A DNA stretch of 64,000 bases from Dipteris shenzhenensis (GCA_047967505.1 CM106540.1); one strand, 5' to 3'; shown: positions 21,284-32,424, counted from the first letter of the stretch. The notes: generated from the sequence alone by a model not told the origin. Numbers and translations: made by a program.

Positions 21284-22426
21284 ATGCTGCAATGTAGTCA
21301 TATTTTCAGGTTGTTTCCCAATGGTAGCAATTAGATGCTTAATACTCTCAGCCCGAAATGCTAGTAGATCGGCTTCTGTATATGATTCCATTTTGACCGG
21401 TAACTCCAAATCAAAAATCTCTCTAAGAAACAACATGCAGTTGTAGGCAACTCTCCACCCATAGCTGTGCCCATCTTTTTGCTCCACTGATAGTAGATAC
21501 TAGCCGATATGCAGCACTGTCCATCATGACATATTAAATATATTCATATGTCATGATCATAAGATACAAAATAAGAAAGTATCAAAAATATTAAGAGAAT
21601 AATTACCTTGGGGAGTTGGCATGATAGCCTTCCATTGAATTCACAAACCACAAACGGTTGAGTTCAAGGTTCCAGATGATCAGACTCCAATGTGAGCTAC
21701 ATGACCATAATAAAAATGATTATTTTTTTACACAAACTTGCCAAAGAAATAGTAAAAATAAGGTTAGAGTTGATACTTACGCCTCATGATAAGGCATAAA
21801 GATGACTCGCACCCCATCTAAATTCAAAGGGCTTAACCAGGTACAAACATCTTCTATAGTCTTTTGAGAAGAGCTAAGAATAGAAGAAAGGAGAGCATCG
21901 AGCATGTAGACATGATGCTGCACTACACTAGGAAGCTGAGAAATAACTACACTGCACCAAGAAATAAACAGACATTAGCTCATAGAATTGATTTGCATTC
22001 TACACTAGGAAACTGATATATAACTACACTGTAAATAAATAAACAAATGTTAGCTCATTGAAGTAGCAACAAATAAGCAAATGCTACCTAAGAATGGCCA
22101 AGATAACATTGTCAAATGTTAACCTCTTTTAAAGGATTGGAGAGGATTGAAACCTCCTCTCTACCAAAGCTCAAATACTGAGGTTCTCGTTTCAAAATGA
22201 TCCTAACTTCAAATGAGCTCTCCATTTTATCCAATGCAGCTAAATTTGCAGAATGGGTCTCTGTCATAGCTTGTATTCTATGTTTGGGGTCATTTTTCTT
22301 TTCCATGGTGTCTTTAAAGCTCTTGTGCTCATGGGATTCTTCAATCAAATTTAGAGGTGGTTGCATTGTTGAAGTAGAAGGGAGTGCCTCCATATTGACT
22401 TCATCCATTTCTTCTCCCTCTATTGC
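21284..22426 (-). pseudogene. Ulp1-like module C (first)
   Basis: Exons: 22426-22088, 21951-21781 (171 nt), 21697-21607 (91 nt) and 21516-21284, with consensus GTAAGT or GTAATT donors and CAG/TAG acceptors. Motifs: EPQYLSFGREEVSIL; HVYMLDALLSSIL; VRVIFMPYHEASHWSLIIW with catalytic His; WFVNSM (Asn for Asp); and QKDGHSYGWRVAYN, in which the catalytic Cys is Tyr. Exon 1 has a 1-nt insertion near its end and the Cys exon has a deletion relative to module A. The module is therefore structurally recognisable but catalytically dead as written. Confidence 0.7.
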
Positions 22427-22518
22427 CTATAAACAAATATGAGAGATTAGATTCATTATCTTTAAATTTAAATCTTATTTAAAAAATTGTATTTAGTTGA
22501 GAAATAGAGAGTTCATAC

Positions 22519-23351
22519 AGCTAAGTATTGTCGTAGTGGCCTTTTTTCATAACCCTGTGAGCCATAATTATCAAAGAAGGCATCATCATGTTTGTCTACA
22601 TCCACCAACCTCTCTCTGAATAGGTCATGTAAGTTCATCTTTTCATCATCATCAACTGGGACATTATGATCTTCAAGGTAATCATCCATGTCATCAGTGT
22701 CCTTGTGGTCTATCTCTTTTTCATAGCCTATGGTTAGATCTGCTTGAAGCTGAAAATAAGACATGAAATGCTTATTTTCAATAATATTTGTGGAGTTGCC
22801 TTTTCTGAGGAGACCCTCAAATAAATATCCCATCCTACACAAGGTGACCTCCCAACCTACCGGTAGCAAATTCTCCATCATGGTAAGCAAGAGACTCCCA
22901 CTTTTTGCAAGACTTCCATAGTTGTTTTTTTGATAATGTATGGACCTGGGAATATCTTGCTCTTCTAGCATCAATCTCAAATTATTTGAATTCCCTCTTA
23001 TGTTCTTTTGTAAGGAGTGATCAGGGTTGGGACTCCGCATACACAAAAATAATGATTCAAGAGATTGAATAGCTATGCCACATTCTCTCTTGCCTCTCTT
23101 TGCTACATAAATACCACTATAGATCTTCAAATCTGATGAATATGCTCAACCTGCATGGCTTCTTTGTCTTTTTTATCAACAAAAATGACAATGTTGCAAA
23201 TTGCCACTTTTCTAATGGTGGTATATACTATTCTATCAATGAAGTTATGGATATCATCGCTAGAAACTTCATTGATAAAGAATAGTTGTGGCTTATCCCA
23301 TGCTGACTCATTCTTGAAGAAGTCATCTTCTGAGACTCCCCTGAAGTTCAC
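22519..23351 (-). pseudogene. Middle segment of the minus-strand IxGQH/Ulp1 gene
   Basis: Two overlapping frames. 23351-23127 carries SAWDKPQLFFINEV and VAICNIVIFVDKKDKEAM, matching HAWEKPCVFFIDKL and the following stretch in the plus-strand paralogue (6.7 kb). 23130-22519 carries PVGWEVTLCRMGYLFEGLL and STNIIENKH, matching GWEVALYRMGF there, then an Asp/Glu-rich linker. It ends at a GTATGA donor (22518) and splices in phase 0 to module C at 22426. The aWxKP...FFI pattern is faintly like methyltransferase C-terminal halves, but no DPPY-type motif is seen, so no enzymatic role is assigned. Confidence 0.55.
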
Positions 23352-25622
23352 AAAAGCTTTCCAGACTCTGCCGTAACCTCTACATTGAATTGAAAGCTTT
23401 GGTGCATATCTGTCGGCATCCTTATCTCGCTGATTAATCTTTCCACATATGCAACCACCTGTTGTGGGATTTCTTTTCTCATATAAGAGGTTACTATTTC
23501 TGACCCATCTTCATCCTTTTTAATCCACCTGTTTGCCCATAGCTTTACCTTGGGTGTTGACAAAGAAGCTATATGCTTCACCACATTATAGTCAATGTTA
23601 CAATGAGTAAGTGGAATTTGTTTCTCTGACAACAAATACTTAATGGCACTATGCACTGCATCACGCCTCACCTATACATTGATGCATTCTTCCATGCAGT
23701 GGTCTTTGTCTTTTTTTCCAAAAAACCATTCTTTCTTTAAAATTTTTTGTGCTGCCATGGATGCATACTTGTCAGGTAAGTACTTTATAGGCCTCCACAT
23801 CCTTCTCATCAACTCCTTCTTATCCATTACCTTTGACTTTTCGGAGATAAACAAAGGAGCTTCATAGGTCAACTGTCCACGCTCACAAGCAATGCACGTT
23901 TCAAGCATCTCATTGAACACTTCAATAGGATAAAATATGATAGAAGTGTAGTCGGCATATCTTTCCCTCACCACCTTGAGGCTTTTCATACTTTCTTCTC
24001 ACTCTTGAGTTCCCCTAGGCACAACTGCACTCAAAGAAGTATAGAAGTTCATGAGTGTGTCGGTGTCTGCTTTTGTGACCTTTCGCTTCAAATCAAGATT
24101 TGGAGAACCAAATGTTGTCCATATAACCCTTGCCTTCTGTAAGACCTCTGATGTTGAGGATATCTTACACTTTCCATGGACATAATGATTAAGTCTTTCG
24201 GACTCAATCAAATACTTGATCTCATGCTTGAATATATAGACGGTTGCAGGATAATAATGGAATGAACTTATCTTTGCAAATTTTTCTGAAGTGAGTCTTT
24301 TGATCTCCTTTGCTTCCTTTGCGATCTGATTACAAGCATAAGCCCAATGTTGACCATCAATGGGCTGGAATCTACAATGAAGGAGGAATTCCTTCTTTGC
24401 TTCCTTTAGCATATTCTCACCTTGTGCCTCTTCGCCTTGTTCATGTGGAATATTTTTAAGTGTCTTTAAAGAATCGACTGAAGGTTTCCTCGAATGTGTA
24501 GGCCCTGTAAATGTTATTTATAGTGCATAGGATATATCAAGGCTGCAGCTATTAGTAAAGACAGCTACAGCTTCCACATCTTTGGCATTCACAAACCACG
24601 TCCTTTGACCCCAGATATATCCCACATCATCATCTGTAACTGCTTCATTAAGACGTAGATTAAGATTTTTGATTGATGTGAGTTCATCTTGATCATCTTT
24701 GGCCTCGGGTTCTGAGTCTTCTTCATCTTTCTCTTCTCTTAACCGTTTTTCATCCACATTATCTCTCTCTACAGTGGGACGATGCCTTTTTTTACTACTT
24801 GGAACTGTGGCTCTTGTAGTACTAGCCTTTTGCATTTCATGTCGTGGTTAGTTAGCAAGAGCTTTTAGCATAACTGCAGTTGATCAACCTTGATCTTCTT
24901 CAATTTTTTTAAATTCCCGTGCACTCAAGGCTTGTGTTTCATCATCCTTAGTTACATCCACCATTTCTTGCTCTAGAAGTTTGCGCTCATGTTCTACACG
25001 TTTGTGACAGTGTGCCTGTTCTTCTTGTCCCTGCATCGAAGTCTGAGCTTTTTGATCTCCTTCATGTGAAGATCCTTGAATATGAGGAGCATATTGTGCA
25101 TCCTGAAAGTACTCAAACATTATCTTTGCATGCATTCTTTTTGCCACCACACTAGGAAATTGCTCCCAAGTATATGAAAGAGCCTCCAATGCACTTTGCA
25201 GCTCTAGAAACTTTGATGGTTGAGGAGGAGGCATCACAAAGGTCTTTCAGTCTCTCCTTGACACAACAAAATTAAGACCGCCAACTTCAGGATCTGAACT
25301 CTTTGTAAAAATATCCATAAAAGTCTCTTTTGGGTCTATCATTATGCCTACTACAAGGCTTGAAGTCATATCTTTTTTGAAGAAAGTAGCATCCCATGGA
25401 TCTTCAACACCATTGAACTCCTTTTTTGACATAAGTAGAAAGAGTCTCTTTTCCTTTTGATGAAGAAACCAAGCTCTTCTGCCCATGTGATATCGAGTCC
25501 ACCTATTAAAGCCATTGGGGCTATATTCCTTTCCTTTCAAATTCAAAGTGACATCAAAAACCCATTCTCTGATCTCAGAGTCATTTAGATAGCCACCATA
25601 TTCGTTGATTGCTCCATTATCC
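23348..25622 (-). pseudogene. N-terminal segment of the minus-strand IxGQH/Ulp1 gene
   Basis: The frame stays in register for about 2.27 kb, broken only by stops (three TGA, two TAA, one TAG and a terminal TGA). It opens after an acceptor TTTCTTGTAG (about 25623), so upstream exons exist. Order: FNRWTRYHMGRRAWFLHQKE; ELQSALEALSYTWEQF; a Gln/Glu-rich coiled-coil-like region; a basic patch (SSKKRHRP); VGYIWG; LHCRFQPIDGQH (IDGQH at 24361-24347); YLIESERL; RYADYTSIIFYP; MWRPIKYLP; EWFFGKKDK; and KLWANRW. These occur in the same order as in the 4.9-7.5 kb gene. About 85 residues present there between GYIWG and the CRFxPI block are missing here. Function is unrecognised. Confidence 0.6.
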
Positions 25623-26755
25623 TACAAGAAAAGATAATGAAGAATTTAGATACATACAAGTAAAGTACCAATATACCACGCTTGATACAATAAATGTGGG
25701 AAATAGCCCAAAAGGCTTTATAAGGCTTCATATGGCAATAAATGTGGGAAATAGCCTAGAAGGCTTTACAAGGCTTAAATATTTGTACAAATGTAAAAAA
25801 ATTAGCCAATAAAGCTTTACAATAATATAAAATGTCGTCTAGTGATAAAGCTTCAATCTTCATGAAGACATGTAATCTGTCCATCCATTGATTTGCCCTC
25901 TAGTCATAAAGCTTCAATCTTCGTGATGACATGTAATCTGTCCATCCATTGATATCTATGCACTGATACCCAACTGATGCAATCTGCCCACTAAAAAATG
26001 TTCCACTGATATCCACTTATGCAGCCCACATGATATCCACTTATGCATCCCATTGATACTCATTAAATAGTGAATGGTCGGGATGGTCGGGTTTATTACA
26101 AGGTGCTTCATATGACAATAAATGTAAAAAATAGCATAGAAGGCTTTACAAGGTTTTTAATGACAATAAATGAGCTTAAATATTTATACAAATGCAATAA
26201 AAATAACCAATAATCATCAAGCTCCAATATGTCCCATGACATGTAATTTGTCCACTGATATCTACTCATGCAATCTGCCCACTGATAAACTTCTTCGTAA
26301 ATGGTAAAAGGTCTTATTTAATAGCATGTTATGAGTGTTAAACCGCATGTGAGCGAAGGGACTAACAACGATTAGGAACTAGTTAGAAAAATTTGAGCAT
26401 GGCTTCGATTGGCAACTTGGAGAATTGTCTCTCCTCTAAGGCAATCTAATCTATGCTAAACTATGCTAAACCAACCGTCGAAGTGAAGAAAAGCAATAAA
26501 TAATTTCTTTTTCTGTGTTCATTTTAATGTGCTGGGGTTTAAGAGGCTTAAATATGCAAAAGAAGGGGTTTTGATGTAGAGGCTAAACCTGCATGTGAGA
26601 GAAATGAAGAACAAGTATCTAAAGAAAAGTTAACATTTTTCAATTTAAAAGATGAATATATATAAAAATATTATCTCACCTTGAAAACAAACCATAAATT
26701 CACTCTTTTATAATTTTTTAAAAGTATAATATAAAACATGTAAATATATAAAACT
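25623..26755. repeat. Short tandem duplications and AT-rich spacer
   Basis: AATAAATGTGGGAAATAGCC with (A/T)AGAAGGCTTTA units at about 25690-25790 and 26110-26160. A 68-bp unit with CATAAAGCTTCAATCTTC and GACATGTAATCTGTCCATCC is duplicated at 25840-25970 and degenerates around 26220. Upstream exons of the minus-strand gene may lie here but none is identifiable. Confidence 0.55.
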
Positions 26756-27062
26756 CTCTTTACTTTCTCTCTCTCTCTCTCTCTCGACTCCTAAATCTCT
26801 CTGTAGCCATAGTCAAGACACCTCATTCTCTCTCTTAATCTCTCTCTCTCTCTCTCTCTGACAACTCTTATGTGTTTCCCCCTCTGTCCTCATCCCACTC
26901 ATTCTCTCTCTTAGTTTATCTCAAGTCTCTCTTTCTCTCCCTCCCATGGCGGCTAAGATTTTTCATTCTCTCTCTTTATCTCTCTCTCTCCCTAGGATTT
27001 GTAATTATTTCTCTCTCTCTCTCTCCATCTCTCTCCTCTCTCTCTCTCTCTCTCCTCTTCTC

Positions 27063-27093
<31 letters not shown>

Positions 27094-27669
27094 TAGCCTC
27101 TCTACCTCCCTACCTCTATCCTCTTGGCCGCTAGGATTTGTCATTCTTTCCCTCTCTATGTCTCTCTCTCTCTCTCTGAATTCTCTCTCTTAATCTCTCT
27201 TAGCCTTCCTCCCTCCCTCCCTCCCTCCCTCCCTTGGCGGCCACGGCCGCGAGAAGTCTCTCTCTCTCTCTGTCTCTGTCTCTCTCTCTCTACCTCCCTC
27301 TCTTGGCGGCCACGGCTGCTAGACGTTTCATTCTCTCTCCCTCTCTCTTTATCTCTCTCTCCCTAAGTCTCCCTCCTCTCTTCTCTCTCATCTCTCTCTC
27401 TCTCTGTCTCTCTCTCTCTCTCTCTCTCCCTCTCTCCCTCTCTCTCTTTCTCTCTCCCTAAGTCTCCCTCTCTCTCTCTCTCCCTCTCCCTCCCTACTCT
27501 CTCCCTCCCTCTAGCACAGAAGTTTCATTCCTCCCTCTCTCTCCCTCTCTCTCTTTCTCTCTCCCTAAGTCTCCCTCTTCTCTTCTCTCTCTCTCTCTCT
27601 CTCCCCCTCTCCCTCCCTCTCTTTCTTTCCCTCCCTACTCTTCTAGCAGAGAAGTTTTATTCCCTCTCT

Positions 27670-27706
<37 letters not shown>

Positions 27707-28690
27707 CCTCTCTCTCTTTCTCTCTCCCTAAGTCTCTCTCTTCTCTTCTCTTCTCTCTCTCTCTCTCCCTCTCCCTCCCTCTCTTTCTTTCCCTCCCTAC
27801 TCTTCTCTCTCATTGCCGCGAGGAGACTCTCTTCTCTCTCTCCCTCTCTCAGCTCTCTCTTTCTTTCCCTCCCTACTCTTCTCTCTCATTTAAGGAGCCC
27901 CTCTTCTTTCTCTTAATCTCTTGTCTCTCTCCCTCTCTCTCTTTCTCTCCCTCCCTACTCTTCTCTCTCATTTCTCATTCTCTCTCTCCCTTTGGTAGCC
28001 ACGTCTCAGCTCTCTCTTTCTTTCCCTCCCTACTCTTCTCTCTCATTTAAGGAGCCCCTCTTCTCTCTCTTAATCTCTTGTCTCTCTCCCTCTCCCTCTT
28101 TCTCTCCCTCCCTACTCTTCTCTCTCATTTCTCATTCTCTCTCTCTCCCTTTGGCAGCCACGGCCCCGAAGAACCCCTCTTCTCTCTCTTAATTTCTCTC
28201 TTTCCCTCTCTCCTCTTGCCACATTTCATTCTCTAAACATCTCTCTCTCTCTCCCTCTCTCTCCCTCTCTCTCTTTCTCTCTCTCTCCCTCTCTCTCTTT
28301 CCCTCTCTCTCTCTTTCTCTCTCTCTCCCTACTCTTTCTCTCTCTCTCCCTCTCTCTCCCTACTCTCTCCCTCCCTCAAGCAGCCATGGCCGCCAGGAGA
28401 CCCTCTTCTCTCTCTTAATCTCTCTCCCCCTCTCTCCTCTCTCTTTCTTTCCCTCCCTACTCTTCTCTCTCATTTAAGGAGCCCCTCTTCTCTCTGTGAA
28501 TCTCTCTCTCTCTCTCCCTCTCTCCTCTCTCTCTTTCTCTCCCTCCCTACTCCTCTCATTTCTCATTCTCTCTCTCCCTTTGGCGGCACGGCTGCCAAGG
28601 GCCCCTCTTCTCTCTCTTAATTTCTCTCTTTCCCTCTCTCCTCTCTCTTTCTCTCCCTCCCTATTCTCTCTCATTTCTCAAATTTACAAA
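26756..28690. repeat. CT-rich microsatellite block with GC-palindrome islands
   Basis: (CT)n and CTCCCTCCC runs for about 1.9 kb. They are interrupted at intervals by GGCGGCCACGGCCGC-like islands (about 27235, 27306, 28145, 28387) and by AAGGAGCCCCTCTTCTCTCT units repeated at about 27892, 28048 and 28476. Ser/Leu-rich open frames here are artefacts. Confidence 0.85.
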
Positions 28691-29040
28691 CTCAAATATA
28701 AATAAGAAACTAATTAAAATAGAACTCAAAAACTCAAATAAGAAACTAATTTAAAAAGAATTGTAATGCCTTCTAAAAAACCCCCCTCCTTAAAAACTTT
28801 AACAATAAACTAATTGAAAAAGAATTGTAAGTAAAGAAAAAGAATTACAAGACGAATTTTAAGAAATAGAACTCAAAAACTTTAACAAGAAACTAATTGA
28901 AAAAGAATTGTAAGTAAAGAAAAAGAATTACAAGATGAATGAAAAAGAATGCAAGTACCTGGAAAAAGTGAAAAAAGTAAGGCTCCGCTTATCCTTTCTC
29001 TTCAGCTCTTGATACTTTCTTCTCGTAAGTCCGTTTCATT
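28691..29040. repeat. A-rich repeats (AAACTAATTGAAAAAGAATTG)
   Basis: Three imperfect copies of ACAA(T/G)AAACTAATTGAAAAAG with AATTGTAAGTAAAGAAAAAG. The end TGCAAGTACCTGGAAAAAGT recurs at 31825 after the second pyrimidine block. Confidence 0.65.
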
Positions 29041-29350
29041 CTTCTCGTAAGTCAAATCTTATTTGTCGCTCTTGCTCGTGATAGTAAGTCAAATCTTATT
29101 TGTCGCTCTTGCTTGTGATAGTAAGTCAAATCTTATTTGAGCAAGAATCTTATTTGTCGCTCTTGCTCGTGATAGTAAGTCAAATCTTATTTGAGCAAGA
29201 ATCTTATTTGTCGCTCTTGCTCGTGATAGTTCTACTCTTAGTTGTAAGAATTCAAATTTGTGTTCAACATTCTTCTTGATACTTTCTTTCTTCTCGTAAG
29301 TCCCTTTCATTCTTTTCCTAAGTCAAATCTTATTTGTCGCTCTTGTAAGA
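29041..29350. repeat. Tandem repeat (AGTCAAATCTTATTTGTCGC)
   Basis: About five copies of AGTCAAATCTTATTTG followed by TCGCTCTTGCTCGTGATAGT, some with an inserted AGCAAGAATCTTATTTG. Unit lengths are about 43 and 64 bp. Confidence 0.8.
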
Positions 29351-31760
29351 ATTTGACCTCTCTCCCTCCCTCCCCTCACTCTCTCTCTCCCTCCCCTCCC
29401 TCCTCTCCCCTCTCTCTCTCCTTCCGCTCCCTCCTCTCCTCTCCCTCTCTCTCTCTCCCTCTCTCTCCCCTCTCTCTCCTTCCGCTCCCCTCCCCCCCTC
29501 CCTCCCTCCCTCGACCCCACCCCCTCCCCTCGCCCCCCACCCCCTCCCTCCCCTCCCCCCGAGAGGGTCCTGGCGGCTGTGGCTGCCAAAACCCCCCCTC
29601 CCTCCCTCCCTCCCTCCCTCGCCCCCCCTACCCAGCTCCCCTCCCCCCCCATCCCCTCCCCTCCCTTCGCCGCCAGAACCCCCCCCACCCCCTCCCTTCC
29701 CCTCCCCCCTCTCGACCCCGCCCCTGCCCCTCCCCTCCTCTCCCCTCCTCTCCCCTCCCCTCCCCGCCCCTGCCCCTCCCCTCCCCTCCTCTCCCCTCCC
29801 CCCACCCCCTCCCTCCCCTCCCCCCTCCAGGGGTCCTAGTGGTCGTGGCCGCCAGACCTCCCACTCCCTCCCTCCCCCACTTGGCTCCCCTCCCCTCCCC
29901 CCTCCAAGGGGTTCTGGCGGCCACGGCCGCCAGACCCCCCTCCCTCCCTCGATCCCTCGACCCCTCACCCCCCTCCCCTCCCCCCCCCGCTCCCTCCCCT
30001 CTACTCCCGCTCCCCCACCCCCTCCCTCCCCTCCCCCCTCCAAAAGGTTCTGGCGGCCGTGGCTGCTAGACCCCCCCCTCCCTCCCTCCCTCAACCCCTC
30101 GACCCCTCCCCCCCTCCACCCCCCCCACCCCCTCCCTCCCCTCCGCTCCCACTCCCCCACCCCCTCCCTCCCCTCCCCCCTTCAGGGGGTCCTGGCGGCC
30201 GCGGCCGCTAGACTCCCCCCTCCCTTCCTCCCCCTCCCTCCCCCCCCTCCCTCCCCTCCCCCCTCCCTCCCTCCCTCCCTCCCTCCCTCTCCCACCCGGC
30301 TCCCCTATCCCCCTCCCCCCCCCCAAGGGGTTTTGGAGGCCGTGGCCGCTAGACCCCCCCTCCCTCCCTCGACCCCTCGACCCCTCCCCTCCCCCCCTCC
30401 GCTCTCACTCCCCCACCCCCTCCCTCCCCTCCCCCCTCCAGGGGGTCCTGGTGGCCGCAGCCACCAGACCCCCCCTCCCTCCCTCCCCCACCTGGATCCC
30501 CTCCCTGCCTCCCCTCCCCCCCCCTCTAGGGGGTTTAGGTGGCCGCGGCTGCCAGACCCCCCCTCCCTCCCCTCCCCCCTCCAGGGGGTTCTGGCGACTG
30601 TGGCCGCCAGACCCCCCCTCCCTCCCTCGACCCCTCCCCCCCCCTCCAGGGGGTTTTGGCGGCCGCGGCCACCAAACCCCCCCACCCCCCCTCCCTCCCC
30701 TCCCCCCTCTAGGGGGTTCTGGCAGTCACTAGACCCCCCCCCCCCATCCCTCCCTCCCTCGACCCCTCCCCCCCTCCCTCCCCTTTGCTCCTGCTCCCCC
30801 ACCCCCTCCCTCCCCTCCCCCCCCTAAGGGGTCCTGGCGGCTGCGGCCGCCAGACCCCCCCTCCCTCCCTCCCCCAACCAGCTCCCCTCCCCCCCTCCCC
30901 TGCCCCCCCTCCAGGGGGTTTTGGCGGCCGCGGCCGCCAGACCCCCCCTCCCTTCCCTCCCCCCTCCAGGGGTTCTGGCGACCGCAGCCGCTAGACCCGC
31001 CTACCCCCTCTCCCTCCCTCCCTCCGTCCTTTCCCCCCTCCAGGGGGTTCTGGCAGCTGCGGCCACCAGACCCGCCCCCGCCCCTCCCTCCCTCGACCCC
31101 TCCCCCCCTCCCCTCCCCCTCCCTCCAGGGGGTTCTCGAAACCGTGGCCGCCAGACTCCCCCTCCCTCCCTCGACCCCTTCCCCCCTCCCTCCCCTCTGC
31201 TCCCGCTCCCCCACCCCCTCCCTTCCCTCCCCCCTCGAGGGGGTCTTGGCGACTGTGGCTGCCAGACCCCCCCCTCTCTCCCTCCCCCACCCGGCTCCCC
31301 TCCCCCCCCTCCAGGGGGTTCTGGCGGCTGCGGCCGCCAGACCCCCCCTCCCTCCCCTCCCCCTTCTAAGGGGCTCTGGCGGCCGTGGCCGCCAGAACCC
31401 CTCCCCCCCTCCCCTCCCCCCTCCAGGGGGTCCTGGCGGCCGCGACTGCCAGACCCCCCCTCCCTCCCTCCCTCGCGCCTGACCCCCTCCCTCCCCTCCC
31501 CCCTCTAGGGGTCCTGGTGGCTGTAGCCGCCAGAACTCCCCCGGCCCCCGCCCCCGCCCCTCCCTCCCCTCCTCCTCCCTACCTCCCTCGACCTCGCCAG
31601 ATCCCCCCCCTCCCTCCCTCCCTCGACCCCGCTGTCCTCGCCCTCGCCCCTCCCTCCCCCCCCTCCCCCCCTCGACCCCGCCCCCGTCCCTCCTTCCCCT
31701 CCCCCCCCTCCATCCTCTCCTTCTCCTCCCCTCCTGGCGGCCGCCAGGAACCTCTCTCTC
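29351..31760. repeat. CCCCTCC minisatellite with ~20 GGCCGCGGCC palindromes
   Basis: Polypyrimidine spacers (CCCCTCCCTCGACCCCTCCC and similar) alternate with islands whose consensus is CTGGCGGCCGCGGCCGCCAG followed by ACCCCCC and preceded by CTCCAGGGGGTT. About twenty islands occur, spaced roughly 55-150 bp. Best matches lie near 29910, 30192, 30655, 30920, 31320 and 31434. Long Pro-rich (plus) or Gly-rich (minus) open frames are composition artefacts. Confidence 0.9.
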
Positions 31761-31940
31761 TCTAGTTCCTCTCTCTTCAAATTTTAAAAAAAAAATCTAG
31801 ATAAAGAATTAATCAAAAAAATTTGCAAGTACCTAGAAAAAGTTTGTAAGTTTGCTCTTTCTTGCTTTCTTGCTCTTCCTTCCTTGCTTTGTTGATCGTC
31901 CCTGCTTTCTTGCTTCAATGAATGAAATGAAGGGAGAATG
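31761..31940. other. Spacer after the pyrimidine block, candidate minus-strand leader
   Basis: Read on the minus strand it lies downstream of a CCAAT/TATA cluster and contains TTTTTCTAG followed by GTACTTGC, a splice-donor-like junction also present at 28.95 kb. No frame is supported. Confidence 0.35.
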
Positions 31941-32115
31941 AATGAAGAAGGAAGACTATATATAAGAAAAATTAGGTTTTCCTCCTCCTCTCCTATTGGC
32001 TTTCCATTCCTCCCCTCTCTCCTATTGGCTTTTCATTTATCCCCTCTCCCATTGGCTCCCATTACTCCCCCTCTCCCATTGGACCCCCATCCCTCATCCC
32101 AATCTTCCATTAGCC
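31941..32115 (-). promoter_or_regulatory. Candidate promoter: CCAAT boxes plus TATA box
   Basis: On the minus strand five CCAAT motifs (plus-strand CTATTGG/CATTGG at about 31995, 32023, 32049, 32079 and a weaker CATTAG at 32108) precede TTATATATAG (about 31950-31960). A leader free of TATA-like sequence follows. Order and spacing resemble a plant RNA polymerase II promoter firing leftward into the G-rich strand of the minisatellite. This is inference from motifs only. Confidence 0.4.
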
Positions 32116-32126
32116 CTCCCCCCATC

Positions 32127-32424
32127 TGTTGAGATATCAAGCTCTACCCCCGATATATCTCCTGGATGACTATCATTTATGTCACCGCCTATGTTAGTTG
32201 TACTCGTGGTGTAGTTAGACTACCACGTATGTTTTTGGTTTGGGTTCACATATGAACCACGTATTCTAGGTTTTGACATATAGGGTATTTCCCTCTTCTA
32301 TTGTATTGTTGTTGTGTGCAAAAGTGAAGAAAGGCTTCACCCTCCAACCTTGTGTCCTCTCTCTTTTGTGTGTTGTGAAGAAAGCTGAACTTGAGTCTCT
32401 TATCTCTCTCCCTTATTCTTTACA
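32127..32424 (+). repeat. 5' LTR, copia copy B
   Basis: 298 bp, TGTTGAGATATC...TTCTTTACA, followed by the PBS. Confidence 0.95.

Noticed and set aside
26872-28705. Ser/Leu-repeat proteins
   Set aside because: Translations of (CT)n microsatellite in all frames.
29260-31780. Large Pro-rich (plus) and Gly-rich (minus) proteins of up to 276 residues
   Set aside because: Composition artefacts of the CCCCTCC / GGCCGCGGCC minisatellite.
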